64,000 nucleotides of DNA from a candidate division TA06 bacterium (GTDB lineage Bacteria; Edwardsbacteria; AC1; EtOH8), in the NCBI GenBank assembly GCA_016235665.1, contig JACRJI010000016.1:62001-126000 (forward strand), given 5' to 3'. The notes beneath the pieces were generated by a model. The model was given only the letters and a program-made list of their open reading frames with translations, did no database searches and had not been told where the DNA came from. The position numbers were made by a program, and so were the translations under genes. This document shows positions 35,991-43,020 of this stretch, in pieces (position 1 is the stretch's first letter; each line of letters begins with the position of its first letter).

Positions 35991-36461
35991 TCAGGCTGTT
36001 TGAGCTTTGCCCGGTGAATATTCAGAAATGATCTCCGCCGTCCGGCGGGCGGTCCAACAGACCATGGGCACACAGCGATCGTTGTGCAACTGCTCCTGGT
36101 AACGTTGGCGGTCCGGCTCGTGCTTCATGTCCAGTCCGGTCAGTTCCCGGCAGGTGGAGTGGCCGAACCTTTCCACGAATTCATTGTATAACCGGTCGGC
36201 CGCCGGATAACAGGGGTCCCGGCTTTCTTGGGCGTCATCCCGACCCAGGGCCAGACCCAGGGCCATGATTGCACCGGATAATGCCCCGCATATTCCGCCG
36301 TTGCGGGCGATCCCGCCGCCAAATCCGGTGGCTATCCGGGGTATGCATATCCCATACTCTTTTGGATCATATCCCATCTGACCGCAGACTGCCAATAGCA
36401 CCGACTCGGCGCAGTTGTAGCCGTTGTTGAAATAGTGTTTGGCCTGATCTTCAATATTCAT
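35991..36461 (-). CDS. C_GCAxxG_C_C family putative redox protein
   Basis: This 156-residue soluble protein has the family-defining cysteines: NCAES (C17), GICGALSGA (near residue 58), CYPAADR, STCREL and the late CVPMVC pair. FGGGIARNGGICGA is the central glycine-rich motif. These proteins are thought to bind a metal or take part in redox chemistry, but no activity is established. It starts 4 bp after the small zinc-ribbon membrane protein gene and is probably in one operon with it. Confidence 0.88.
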   Translation of the reverse strand: MNIEDQAKHYFNNGYNCAESVLLAVCGQMGYDPKEYGICIPRIATGFGGGIARNGGICGALSGAIMALGLALGRDDAQESRDPCYPAADRLYNEFVERFGHSTCRELTGLDMKHEPDRQRYQEQLHNDRCVPMVCWTARRTAEIISEYSPGKAQTA

Positions 36462-36465
36462 CTTT

Positions 36466-36828
36466 TCACCACTTCGGTTCTTCGGTTATCTGGTAGGTGC
36501 TTTGACAATAGGGGCAGTTGATGAACACCGCCCCTTCCCTGACCGCCACCGTATCTTTGGAGAGCGGGGCCCCGCATTGCCGGCACTTCATCTGCTCTGG
36601 CAAAGACTTCCCGGCCAGGTCTATCTTCTGGACGATCTCGATCTTCTGGGCCGGCTTGGGCTGGCTTTTTTTGAGCACCACCGCAATGGCGATACCGGTC
36701 CCGATCAGCGCCAGCCCGGTGATGATCCGGCTTCCCGGATCGGCGGTATATTCGGCCCGGGCCGACATCAGGAACAGCACCCCGAAGAATATCAGGATGG
36801 ATGCGACGATATACCCGGCTGTTTTCAC
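36466..36828 (-). CDS. Small membrane protein with zinc ribbon
   Basis: This 120-residue protein has two N-terminal transmembrane helices (about 5-24 and 35-52), then a linker and a cytoplasmic zinc ribbon with CRQCG and CPYC knuckles near the C-terminus. I do not recognise the family. The 4-bp spacing to the C_GCAxxG_C_C gene suggests joint function in metal or redox handling. The gap to the Nramp-like gene is 54 bp. Confidence 0.75.
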   Translation of the reverse strand: MKTAGYIVASILIFFGVLFLMSARAEYTADPGSRIITGLALIGTGIAIAVVLKKSQPKPAQKIEIVQKIDLAGKSLPEQMKCRQCGAPLSKDTVAVREGAVFINCPYCQSTYQITEEPKW

Positions 36829-36882
36829 TTAAACCTCCCTTTCACCTGTTGAACCCGTTAAACATCTTCAACTGAATATTTG

Positions 36883-38118
36883 TCAGGTCTTCCCCATCAG
36901 CGTCAGCACCAGCAGGATCAGCGAGGCCAGCACTATCCCGGCCACCGAGATCAGAGCGGCGATGTTGTAGAATTTTGAATTTACATGGTTCCCCATCACG
37001 TCCCGGTTGTTCAACAGCAGCAGGATGAAGATCAGGATGATGGGCAGCAGGATGCCCTGCACAGTCTGGGCGAACAGCATCACTTTGATCAGGGGCAGGC
37101 CTGGGATCAGGATGGCCGCCCCGCCCAGTATCAGCAGCAGGGTGTACAGGCTGAAGAATATGGGGGCCTGGTTGAAGTTCTTGTTGATTCCGGTCTCCAT
37201 CCCAAAGGCCTCGCAGATGGCGTAGGAGGTGGACAGGGGCACGATGGAGGCGGCCATCATCGAGGCCACGAACAGCCCCAGGGCAAAAAGCACCGAGGAA
37301 TATTTTCCGGCGATGGGAGCCAGGGCCAGGGCGGCGTCCTCGGCGTTGTGCACAGGAATGCCGGCCTTGAACAGGGTGGCGGCGCAGGTGACAATGATGA
37401 AAAAGGAGATGAAGTTGGTGAAGAAGGTCCCCACGAACACATCCAGCTTGGCATAGTTGTAATGCTTCATGGTGATCCCCTTGTCCACGATCGAGGACTG
37501 CAGGTAGAACTGCATCCAGGGGGTGATGGTGGTGCCGATGGTGGCGATGAAGATCACCCAGTAATCCGCCTTCCAGACCAGGGTCGGCCTGATCAGGCTG
37601 CCCACCGCCCGGCCCCAGTCCGGCTTGGACATGAACCCGGCGATGACATAGGCGGCGAAGAACAAAGCCACTATCAGGAAGAACCTTTCCACAAAACGGT
37701 AGGAACCCTTGACCACCAAAAGCCAGAGGGCCAAAACCGTCACCGGAACGGAGACGTACTTGCTGACCCCCAGGATCTCCAGGCTGGCCGCGATCCCGGC
37801 GAAATTGGCGATGGTGGTGGTGAAATTGGCCACCAAAAGGACGATCATGGCAAACAGCGTCCAGCGCAGGCCGAACTCCTCCCGGATCAGGTCGGACAGC
37901 CCCTTGCCGGTGACCGCCGCCAGCCGGGCCACCATCTCCTGGAAAAAGGCCAGCACGAAGGTGATCAACAGCAGCATCCACAGCAGGGAATACCCGTAGC
38001 GGGCCCCGGCGATGGAGTAGGTGGTGATGCCTCCGGCGTCGTTGTCGGCAAAGGAGGTGATCAGGCCCGGCCCCACTATGCCGAAGATCAGCACCAATTT
38101 TATCCAGAGTTTCTTCAT
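36883..38118 (-). CDS. Nramp-family-like divalent cation transporter with altered metal site
   Basis: This 411-residue inner-membrane protein has about 11 helices. Helix 1 has GPGLITSFADNDAGG where Nramp proteins have the DPGN metal motif: the aspartate is kept (D27) but the asparagine is glycine (G30). Helix 6 has GTTITPW (195-201) where GAT.MPH is usual, so the metal-coordinating methionine is threonine (T199) and the histidine is tryptophan (W201). Loss of the sulfur ligand points away from Mn/Fe toward harder ions such as Mg. It begins one base after the MgtE-N/CBS gene. Magnesium transport is an inference from the site change plus context. Confidence 0.85.
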   Translation of the reverse strand: MKKLWIKLVLIFGIVGPGLITSFADNDAGGITTYSIAGARYGYSLLWMLLLITFVLAFFQEMVARLAAVTGKGLSDLIREEFGLRWTLFAMIVLLVANFTTTIANFAGIAASLEILGVSKYVSVPVTVLALWLLVVKGSYRFVERFFLIVALFFAAYVIAGFMSKPDWGRAVGSLIRPTLVWKADYWVIFIATIGTTITPWMQFYLQSSIVDKGITMKHYNYAKLDVFVGTFFTNFISFFIIVTCAATLFKAGIPVHNAEDAALALAPIAGKYSSVLFALGLFVASMMAASIVPLSTSYAICEAFGMETGINKNFNQAPIFFSLYTLLLILGGAAILIPGLPLIKVMLFAQTVQGILLPIILIFILLLLNNRDVMGNHVNSKFYNIAALISVAGIVLASLILLVLTLMGKT

Positions 38119-38119
38119 G

Positions 38120-39343
38120 TCAGATCAGGCGTTTGCGGTGGGAGCGTTTCCATTTTTCCGGGACCATCAGTTCTATCACATCGTCCACCGTGATCACACC
38201 CAGCACCTGCCGGGCCTGGTCGGTCACCGGCAGCATCACCAGGTCGTACTTGGAGAACAGGTCGGCCACCTCGCTTAAGGGAGTATCCGGGCGGACCGAG
38301 GGGGTGTCGGGAGCGATCAGGTCGTCGATCTTGGACTGGGGCTGGGCCACCACCAGGTCGCGCAGAGACAGCATCCCGGCCAGCTTTTCCCCGGCCTCGG
38401 TCACGATCAGGTTATAGGCCACTTCGGGCTCGGGCTGGTCGGCCCGGAATTTATTGAGCACCTGCTCCACCGTCAGCCCCCTGGTCACCGCCAGGTAATC
38501 GTTGTTCATGATGCCGCCGGCCGAGTCCTCCGGGTACTGCAGCAGTTCCTGGACCTCGGCCTTTTCCTCGGATTCCATCTCGTTCATGATCTGGCGGGCG
38601 GTCTCCTGGGGCAGGTCGGAGATCAGGTCGGCGGCGTCGTCCGGCTCCATCTCCTCGATGATGTCGGCGGCGTCCTGGGGCTTGATCTCCTCCACGATAT
38701 CGCTCTGCATCTCCGGCTCCACCTCGGTCAGGGTCTCGGCCGCGGTCTCGTCGTCCAGCCGCTCCAAAAGATCCGCCCCCTGGGTGACCCCCAGTTCCTC
38801 CACGATGTCGGCGATGTCGGCCGGATGCATCTTGGAAAGCTTCTCAAAGCTGGATTTCAGGTCGGGGTCCAGCGGCTCCACGTCGGCCCAGGCTATCCGC
38901 CGCTGCATCTTTCCCGGCTTGGGCTGCAGCGATTCCGGCAGTCCCAGCCGGTTCAAAAGCCCGGCCAGCCCGGCGTCCACCCAGCGCACCAGGAAGCGGT
39001 CGCCCTCCTGCTCCACTTCGATATCGTTGACCCGGTATACTTTTTTCTTCCTGGTGTCCACCACCTGCTTGTCCAGGATGTGCTCGGCCAGCCGGATCTG
39101 GTCATCGGCCGGAGCCAGCTCCGGGCATTCGCCCAGGCTCCGCTTCAGGTAGATGTAACTGTGGCCCAGCGATTCCACGTCGTTCAGGGAAATGCTCCTC
39201 TCCCGTCCCTCATTGTCCAGGATCACCAGACCGGCCAGTTCGGCCTGGGTGGGCCGGGCGTTCATGACCCAGTCCACCAGTTCTCCAAGGTGCTGTTTTT
39301 TGAAATGCACCTGGCGGTGAAGATAGTGCGATAGGTATCTCAT
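38120..39343 (-). CDS. PRC-barrel, MgtE N-domain and CBS-pair protein without membrane helices
   Basis: This 407-residue protein is cytoplasmic. Two PRC-barrel-like segments cover about residues 25-180 (GLVILDNEGRERSISL and QVVDTRKKKVYRVNDIEV). The MgtE intracellular N domain follows at about 185-280, with repeated 'ADIADIVEEL...ADLLERL' and 'DPADAADLI' units. A CBS pair closes at about 285-395 (TVEQVLNKFRA, VLGVITVDDVIELM). In MgtE these same domains sense Mg2+ and gate the attached pore; here the pore is missing and an Nramp-like transporter is encoded one base downstream. It overlaps the upstream PRC gene by ATGA. Confidence 0.9.
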   Translation of the reverse strand: MRYLSHYLHRQVHFKKQHLGELVDWVMNARPTQAELAGLVILDNEGRERSISLNDVESLGHSYIYLKRSLGECPELAPADDQIRLAEHILDKQVVDTRKKKVYRVNDIEVEQEGDRFLVRWVDAGLAGLLNRLGLPESLQPKPGKMQRRIAWADVEPLDPDLKSSFEKLSKMHPADIADIVEELGVTQGADLLERLDDETAAETLTEVEPEMQSDIVEEIKPQDAADIIEEMEPDDAADLISDLPQETARQIMNEMESEEKAEVQELLQYPEDSAGGIMNNDYLAVTRGLTVEQVLNKFRADQPEPEVAYNLIVTEAGEKLAGMLSLRDLVVAQPQSKIDDLIAPDTPSVRPDTPLSEVADLFSKYDLVMLPVTDQARQVLGVITVDDVIELMVPEKWKRSHRKRLI

Positions 39344-39966
39344 AGGTTTATCAGGTCCTTAAGCATCTCCTGGGAGATGGAAAGTTTTATCCTTTTCATT
39401 TCGTTGTCAAACTGCTCCACCAGGTCCCACATGATGATGTTTTCCATGATCTTCACGTTCAGCAGATTGGCCACCCGCACCAGCCGCCGCCCCGCCCCCA
39501 GCCGGTACAACAGGCCCTTGATGCCGGTCTCCACCCCCACCAGCCGGAGGTGCTCGTTGAAGGCCTTCAGCTTAACGTCGTTGACCCGGAGGATCTTGCG
39601 GCCTTCGTTGTCCACTATCTGCTGGTCCATCACGTTCTTCTTCAACAGCAGCTCCCTCTGGTTCAGCTTGCCGGTCTTCACTTCGCTGAAGGCGATGCCC
39701 AGGGCGATCCCGTCCTCATCCAGGCTTTTCACCTGGCGCCAGGGAATGACGGCCTCGAATTTGGCCGAGCCGAACAGGCTGATCCTCAACTTGACCGCCA
39801 CCACCAGCGAGGAGACATTGGGGAATTCCTCGCCCATGGTGATGGCCAGGTCGGACACCCGCCCGATCTTGATTCCTTCCTTGTCAAAGACCCAGAGATC
39901 CAGGAAGTCCTTGGTAAAGCTGGTGGCCTGCTCGGGCAGGGAGATGTTCTTCTTGCTGTTGGGCAT
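39340..39966 (-). CDS. PRC-barrel domain protein
   Basis: This 208-residue cytoplasmic protein has two PRC-barrel-like repeats, LWVFDKEGIKIGRVSDL (about 27-43) and QQIVDNEGRKILRVNDVKL (about 114-132), and ends in a helical tail. It is homologous in layout to the N-terminal part of the next protein, with which it overlaps by four bases. It is the first gene of the PRC / MgtE-N-CBS / Nramp-like operon and may act as a regulator or assembly partner. Known PRC domains bind RNA or membranes in other settings; nothing specific can be assigned. Confidence 0.85.
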   Translation of the reverse strand: MPNSKKNISLPEQATSFTKDFLDLWVFDKEGIKIGRVSDLAITMGEEFPNVSSLVVAVKLRISLFGSAKFEAVIPWRQVKSLDEDGIALGIAFSEVKTGKLNQRELLLKKNVMDQQIVDNEGRKILRVNDVKLKAFNEHLRLVGVETGIKGLLYRLGAGRRLVRVANLLNVKIMENIIMWDLVEQFDNEMKRIKLSISQEMLKDLINL

Positions 39967-39979
39967 TTATGACCGTTCG

Positions 39980-40032
39980 GCGTTTAACGTTTAACGTTTG
40001 ACGTTTACAGTTGACAAGTTTACAGTTTAGCG
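39980..40032. repeat. Heptamer array (cgtttaa type)
   Basis: Degenerate 7-bp units cgtttaa, cgtttaa, cgtttga, cgtttac, agttgac and others run through the 178-bp gap ahead of the PRC operon. Confidence 0.75.
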
Positions 40033-40105
40033 TCCATTCGTTTGTCAGACAAGCCGGCCTTCTTCAGGACAAGTTTAGTGCTTACCGTTAAGCGTATACG
40101 TATTA

Positions 40106-40150
40106 CACTTCACACTTCACACTTCACACTTCACACTTCACGTTTCACAG
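40106..40150. repeat. Heptamer array (cacttca, five or six units)
   Basis: Near-perfect tandem copies of cacttca end at the stop codon of the zinc-ribbon gene (40145-40147); the array overlaps its last codon. Confidence 0.85.
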
Positions 40151-40651
40151 TTTAGGCAGGTATTCCGCCAGCTGCTTGAAGAACCGCACCGCTTCAGGGT
40201 CCCTGAATTTTTGGCTCCACAGGTGGGCCGCCAAACCGGACTGGCACAGGCCATAGTATCCTAAAACGATCTGTCCCACCGCGATGTAACCGGTGGCCAG
40301 CTGCCCCATCCCGAACAGCAGGGCTACCGCGATCTGGGCGATGGCCGTGGTTCCCAGGATGATCTGGCCGAAGCCGAACACTATCCCCACCCCGAACTGG
40401 GCGATGGTGATGGCGCCGATGCCGAACTGCCCGATGGCGATCCAGCCCCTGGCCACCCTGAGCTTGCCGTTACGGTCCTTGCCGACCGAGACGTGTACCA
40501 AGGGCCAGCCATAGTAGGATGTTTTGGACTTCCAGTCGAAGCCCCACCCGTTCCAGCTTTGGTTGGCCGGCTGGGGAGCCCCGCAGTGGGGGCAACTCCG
40601 GGCATTGGGGCTGACCTCCTTTTTGCATTCCCGGCAGCTGGACAGGCTCAT
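40145..40651 (-). CDS. Zinc-ribbon protein with glycine/glutamine decapeptide-like repeats
   Basis: This 168-residue protein has a zinc ribbon at residues 6-25 (CREC and CPHC). A region from about 67 to 145 then holds about seven repeats of 9-11 residues, each ending in G/A-Q-F/I/L (IAIGQF, ITIAQF, GFGQI, AIAQI, GMGQL, IAVGQI). The regular spacing and lack of charge suggest a beta-solenoid or a set of membrane hairpins. I do not recognise the family. The ATG at 40651 overlaps the stop of the preceding 100-codon gene by ATGA and begins just ahead of the zinc ribbon; an earlier in-frame ATG would run in another gene's coding region. Confidence 0.7.
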   Translation of the reverse strand: MSLSSCRECKKEVSPNARSCPHCGAPQPANQSWNGWGFDWKSKTSYYGWPLVHVSVGKDRNGKLRVARGWIAIGQFGIGAITIAQFGVGIVFGFGQIILGTTAIAQIAVALLFGMGQLATGYIAVGQIVLGYYGLCQSGLAAHLWSQKFRDPEAVRFFKQLAEYLPKL

Positions 40652-40950
40652 TTTTCCTTGACCTCCAATTCGGTTTGAGGCTCCTCTTTTTCCGGGAGTT
40701 CCTCCTTGGCGTCGTCTATCATCTGGCGGACCCTGGGCGGCATGGCCAGCTCCTCGGTGGGATACCGGGCCAGGATCTGGGCCAGGATCCGGGTCTGCTC
40801 CTTGGGCATCATCCGCTTGTTGATGATGATCTTCTCGGTGCCCTTGAGCTTGCACCAGCCGCCCCGGCCGTCGAACTCGTCGAATTTGATGGACAGGCCC
40901 AGCTTTTCGGCCAGCCCGGTCATGGTTTCGATTATTTGATTGTCGCGCAT
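40648..40950 (-). CDS. Conserved-looking small hypothetical protein
   Basis: This 100-residue soluble protein is not recognised. It has a mixed alpha/beta N-terminal half (GLSIKFDEFDGRGGWCKLKGTEKIIINKR) that resembles small domains with a short catalytic-free beta sheet. A helical, acidic tail (PEKEEPQTELEVKEK) follows. It overlaps the zinc-ribbon gene by ATGA and follows the RAYT gene by 26 bp on the same strand. The coupling implies a role with the zinc-ribbon protein. Confidence 0.7.
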   Translation of the reverse strand: MRDNQIIETMTGLAEKLGLSIKFDEFDGRGGWCKLKGTEKIIINKRMMPKEQTRILAQILARYPTEELAMPPRVRQMIDDAKEELPEKEEPQTELEVKEK

Positions 40951-40976
40951 ATTTGTCCGTTATTTGATTTCGTTTT

Positions 40977-41528
40977 TCATTTTTTATTTATGGTCGGTCG
41001 GTCAGGGTTTTTGTCATCCTGCGCCCAGTATAAAGGATTTTCGAGTATATATTGTCTTATTCTATCGTATGATTTATCGTTTCGGATGACATGTTCAAAA
41101 TAATTACGTTGCCATATTTTGTGACCCTGCGTATTACGCAATTTATTTATTTGACGGGTCACCGCCGCCGTGTAACAACGGATGATTGTTGGCAATGATC
41201 CTGCGACGGGTTTTCCAAAACATTCGGTCGTACCCGTAGGGGCACGATGCATCGTGCCCCTACAATGATCATTATCTGTTATTATCAATATCCCGTGAAT
41301 ATGATTCGGCATAACCACAAATACGTCCGGCATGACATATGGCCGCAATTCACCGGTTTTAACCCATTCATTGCGTGCAATTTCTCCGTATGGGTTTAAT
41401 TTCATTTGCCCATTGGTTATTTCGCCAAACAAACATTTGCGGTCACGAGCGCAGATTGTAACGTAATACGCCCCTTCCTGCGAATAATCATATTCCGGCA
41501 GGCGGATGGAACGACGGTGATTCAACAT
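40977..41528 (-). mobile_element. RAYT-type (REP-associated tyrosine) transposase gene
   Basis: This 183-residue Y1-type HUH transposase has an opening RRSIRLPEYDYSQEGAYYVTICARDR, the metal-binding HUH motif MPNHIHGIL (near residue 73), and a C-terminal WQRNYFEHVIRNDKSYDRIRQYI block with the expected catalytic tyrosine near residue 160. This is the layout of IS200/IS605-related single-gene REP transposases. It starts 4 bp after the stop of amrA, so it may be read from that transcript. No flanking repeats mark a classical insertion sequence. A perfect 28-bp palindrome lies within its coding sequence. Confidence 0.9.
41236..41263. repeat. Perfect 28-bp palindrome with GTAG foot inside the RAYT gene
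   Basis: The arms gtaggggcacgatg and its exact complement abut with no loop. GTAG at the foot of a hairpin is the tetranucleotide that REP elements carry for RAYT recognition. The palindrome is in frame and encodes part of CRGTMHRAPTG. Confidence 0.9.
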
Positions 41529-41532
41529 GTTA

Positions 41533-42087
41533 TTATTTCAGGTCCTTTTCCTCTATTACCTCGGCCTCAAACACAAACAACTTCGTCTCCTTCTCCCTCC
41601 AGGCCCCGGCCGGCAGGCCCGCCTTGTGGGCGCAGAGATAATTCAAGGTCTCCTCGCCTGTCCAGCCCTCTTCGGCCGCCACCTGCGGCAAGAACACCCC
41701 GGAGCGCCCGCCCCGCTGGACTATTATCCCGTGCTGGCCGGGAATGAATTCTTCCGGAGAACCTATCTGCCTTTTCGGTGTCAGCACCGAGATCTCGTAT
41801 TCCAAATGAGGCAGTTCTTCTTCGGTCACTTCGGGGAACCTTGGGTCGCCCACCGCCGCGGCCACCGCCATCTCGGCCACCGCTAGATACAGCGGCTTGA
41901 TGCCCTCGATGTACCCGATGCAACCCCGTAGCTGCCCCTGTTCTTTTAAGGTGACGAACACCCCGCGCAGTTCGGTCAGTTTTGGAGTCAGAGGTGTGAA
42001 TTTCGGTTTTGGCAGTCCCCTGACCTCAGCCTCGATGGACAGGTGAGCTATCCGAAAAAGCTCTTTTTTTTCTTCTGTGGTTAACAT
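41533..42087 (-). CDS. amrA: AmmeMemoRadiSam system protein A (AMMECR1 domain)
   Basis: This 184-residue cytoplasmic protein has the AMMECR1 core: RGVFVTLKEQGQLRGCIGY, the middle DPRFPEVTEEEL segment and LPQVAAEEGW followed by YLCAHKAGLPAGAW. It belongs with MEMO1-like and radical SAM proteins in the 'AmmeMemoRadiSam' set, which is thought to carry out a poorly understood modification. Its partner B gene is 62 bp upstream. A dedicated radical SAM partner (AmrS) is not adjacent; the two radical SAM genes in this window are of other types. The RAYT gene follows directly. Confidence 0.95.
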   Translation of the reverse strand: MLTTEEKKELFRIAHLSIEAEVRGLPKPKFTPLTPKLTELRGVFVTLKEQGQLRGCIGYIEGIKPLYLAVAEMAVAAAVGDPRFPEVTEEELPHLEYEISVLTPKRQIGSPEEFIPGQHGIIVQRGGRSGVFLPQVAAEEGWTGEETLNYLCAHKAGLPAGAWREKETKLFVFEAEVIEEKDLK

Positions 42088-42149
42088 ATTTTTAATTATG
42101 ATCTGCCGACTGAGATCTGGGATGTTTTTTATTTTTGATTTCTGATCTT

Positions 42150-42995
42150 TTATTTTGTCCTGTAGAGCCCCGCAGCCAGATACCCCACCACCTGCTCCTT
42201 CTCGCCCGTTATGTCTCCCGAGGTCCGGTAATCGTAGACCACGCCCTTATCCGCCCCCAGCAGTTTGCAGGCGATCATCACGGCCACTATTGGCCCGCCT
42301 CCGCAGGCCTCGCATTTCTCGAAGGCCAGCTCCCCGGCCAGTTTTTCGGGGTCGTAGTTCTCGATCGCCCTGGCCACCTTCTGGTCCAGCTTCCTGGCCT
42401 CGGCCTGGGAGTGAAAGTGTGACAGGTCGCTGGAGGCCAACAGCATCACTCCATCGTCCCCTTTGACCGCCCGGACTATGGAGTGGGCCAGCCTTTCGCA
42501 GGAGGACAGGGAATGATCGGACATCATGATGGGAACGATCCTGAACCCGGGTTCCAAAACTGTCTGCAGGAAGGGCAGCTGGATCTCCAGCGAATGCTCC
42601 TGGGCGTGGGCCGCCGGCAGATCATTGATATGGGTCTGGTCCTGGCCGATGATCTTCTGGCAGAGACCAGCATCGATCCCCACTTTGCCCAGCGGGGTCT
42701 CCCATTCGCCGGAGGCATAGACCGCAGCACCATCGAAATAGGCGCGGTGGCTTGGACCTATCAGCACCACGGTCTTTATGCAGAGACCTTTGAGGTTCTT
42801 GTAAGCATAGGCCGCCACCGGCCCGGAATACATCAATCCCGCGTGGGGGGCCACTATCCCCAGCAGTTCGGAATCCGTAGGATATGTTTGGGCCGCCGTC
42901 AGATACTTTTCGACCTCGGCCTTAAGCTTGGCCGCCTCGCCCGGGTACCAGCTCCCGGCAATGATGGATCGACGAATATTCATTTCACGCTTCAC
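42150..42995 (-). CDS. amrB: AmmeMemoRadiSam system protein B (MEMO1-like)
   Basis: This 281-residue cytoplasmic protein is homologous to human MEMO1, related to class III extradiol dioxygenases. The start RRSIIAGSWYPGE, VAPHAGLMYSGPVAAYAY, GPSHRAYFDGAAVY, HAQEHSLEIQLPFL and LLASSDLSHF are the family blocks and contain the metal-binding histidines. Length is normal. The protein is encoded immediately before amrA, which supports joint function. The ATG at 42995 is followed by a heptamer array just 5'. Confidence 0.95.
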   Translation of the reverse strand: MKREMNIRRSIIAGSWYPGEAAKLKAEVEKYLTAAQTYPTDSELLGIVAPHAGLMYSGPVAAYAYKNLKGLCIKTVVLIGPSHRAYFDGAAVYASGEWETPLGKVGIDAGLCQKIIGQDQTHINDLPAAHAQEHSLEIQLPFLQTVLEPGFRIVPIMMSDHSLSSCERLAHSIVRAVKGDDGVMLLASSDLSHFHSQAEARKLDQKVARAIENYDPEKLAGELAFEKCEACGGGPIVAVMIACKLLGADKGVVYDYRTSGDITGEKEQVVGYLAAGLYRTK

Positions 42996-43020
42996 ATTTT
43001 ACATTTCACAATTCACAATG
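42981..43020. repeat. Heptamer array (catttca / ttcacaa type)
   Basis: Five or six degenerate 7-bp units occupy the gap between the UbiA gene and amrB and run over the first codons of amrB. They resemble the array at 40106-40150 in sense and phase. Confidence 0.7.

Noticed and set aside
36842-37981. Minus-strand 379-codon frame overlapping the Nramp-like gene
   Set aside because: Same strand but shifted frame; histidine/glycine-rich noise while the true frame has helices and Nramp motifs.
40106-40150. Possible CRISPR-like array from regularly spaced cacttca units
   Set aside because: Unit is 7 bp with no spacers and no cas genes; it is a tandem repeat.
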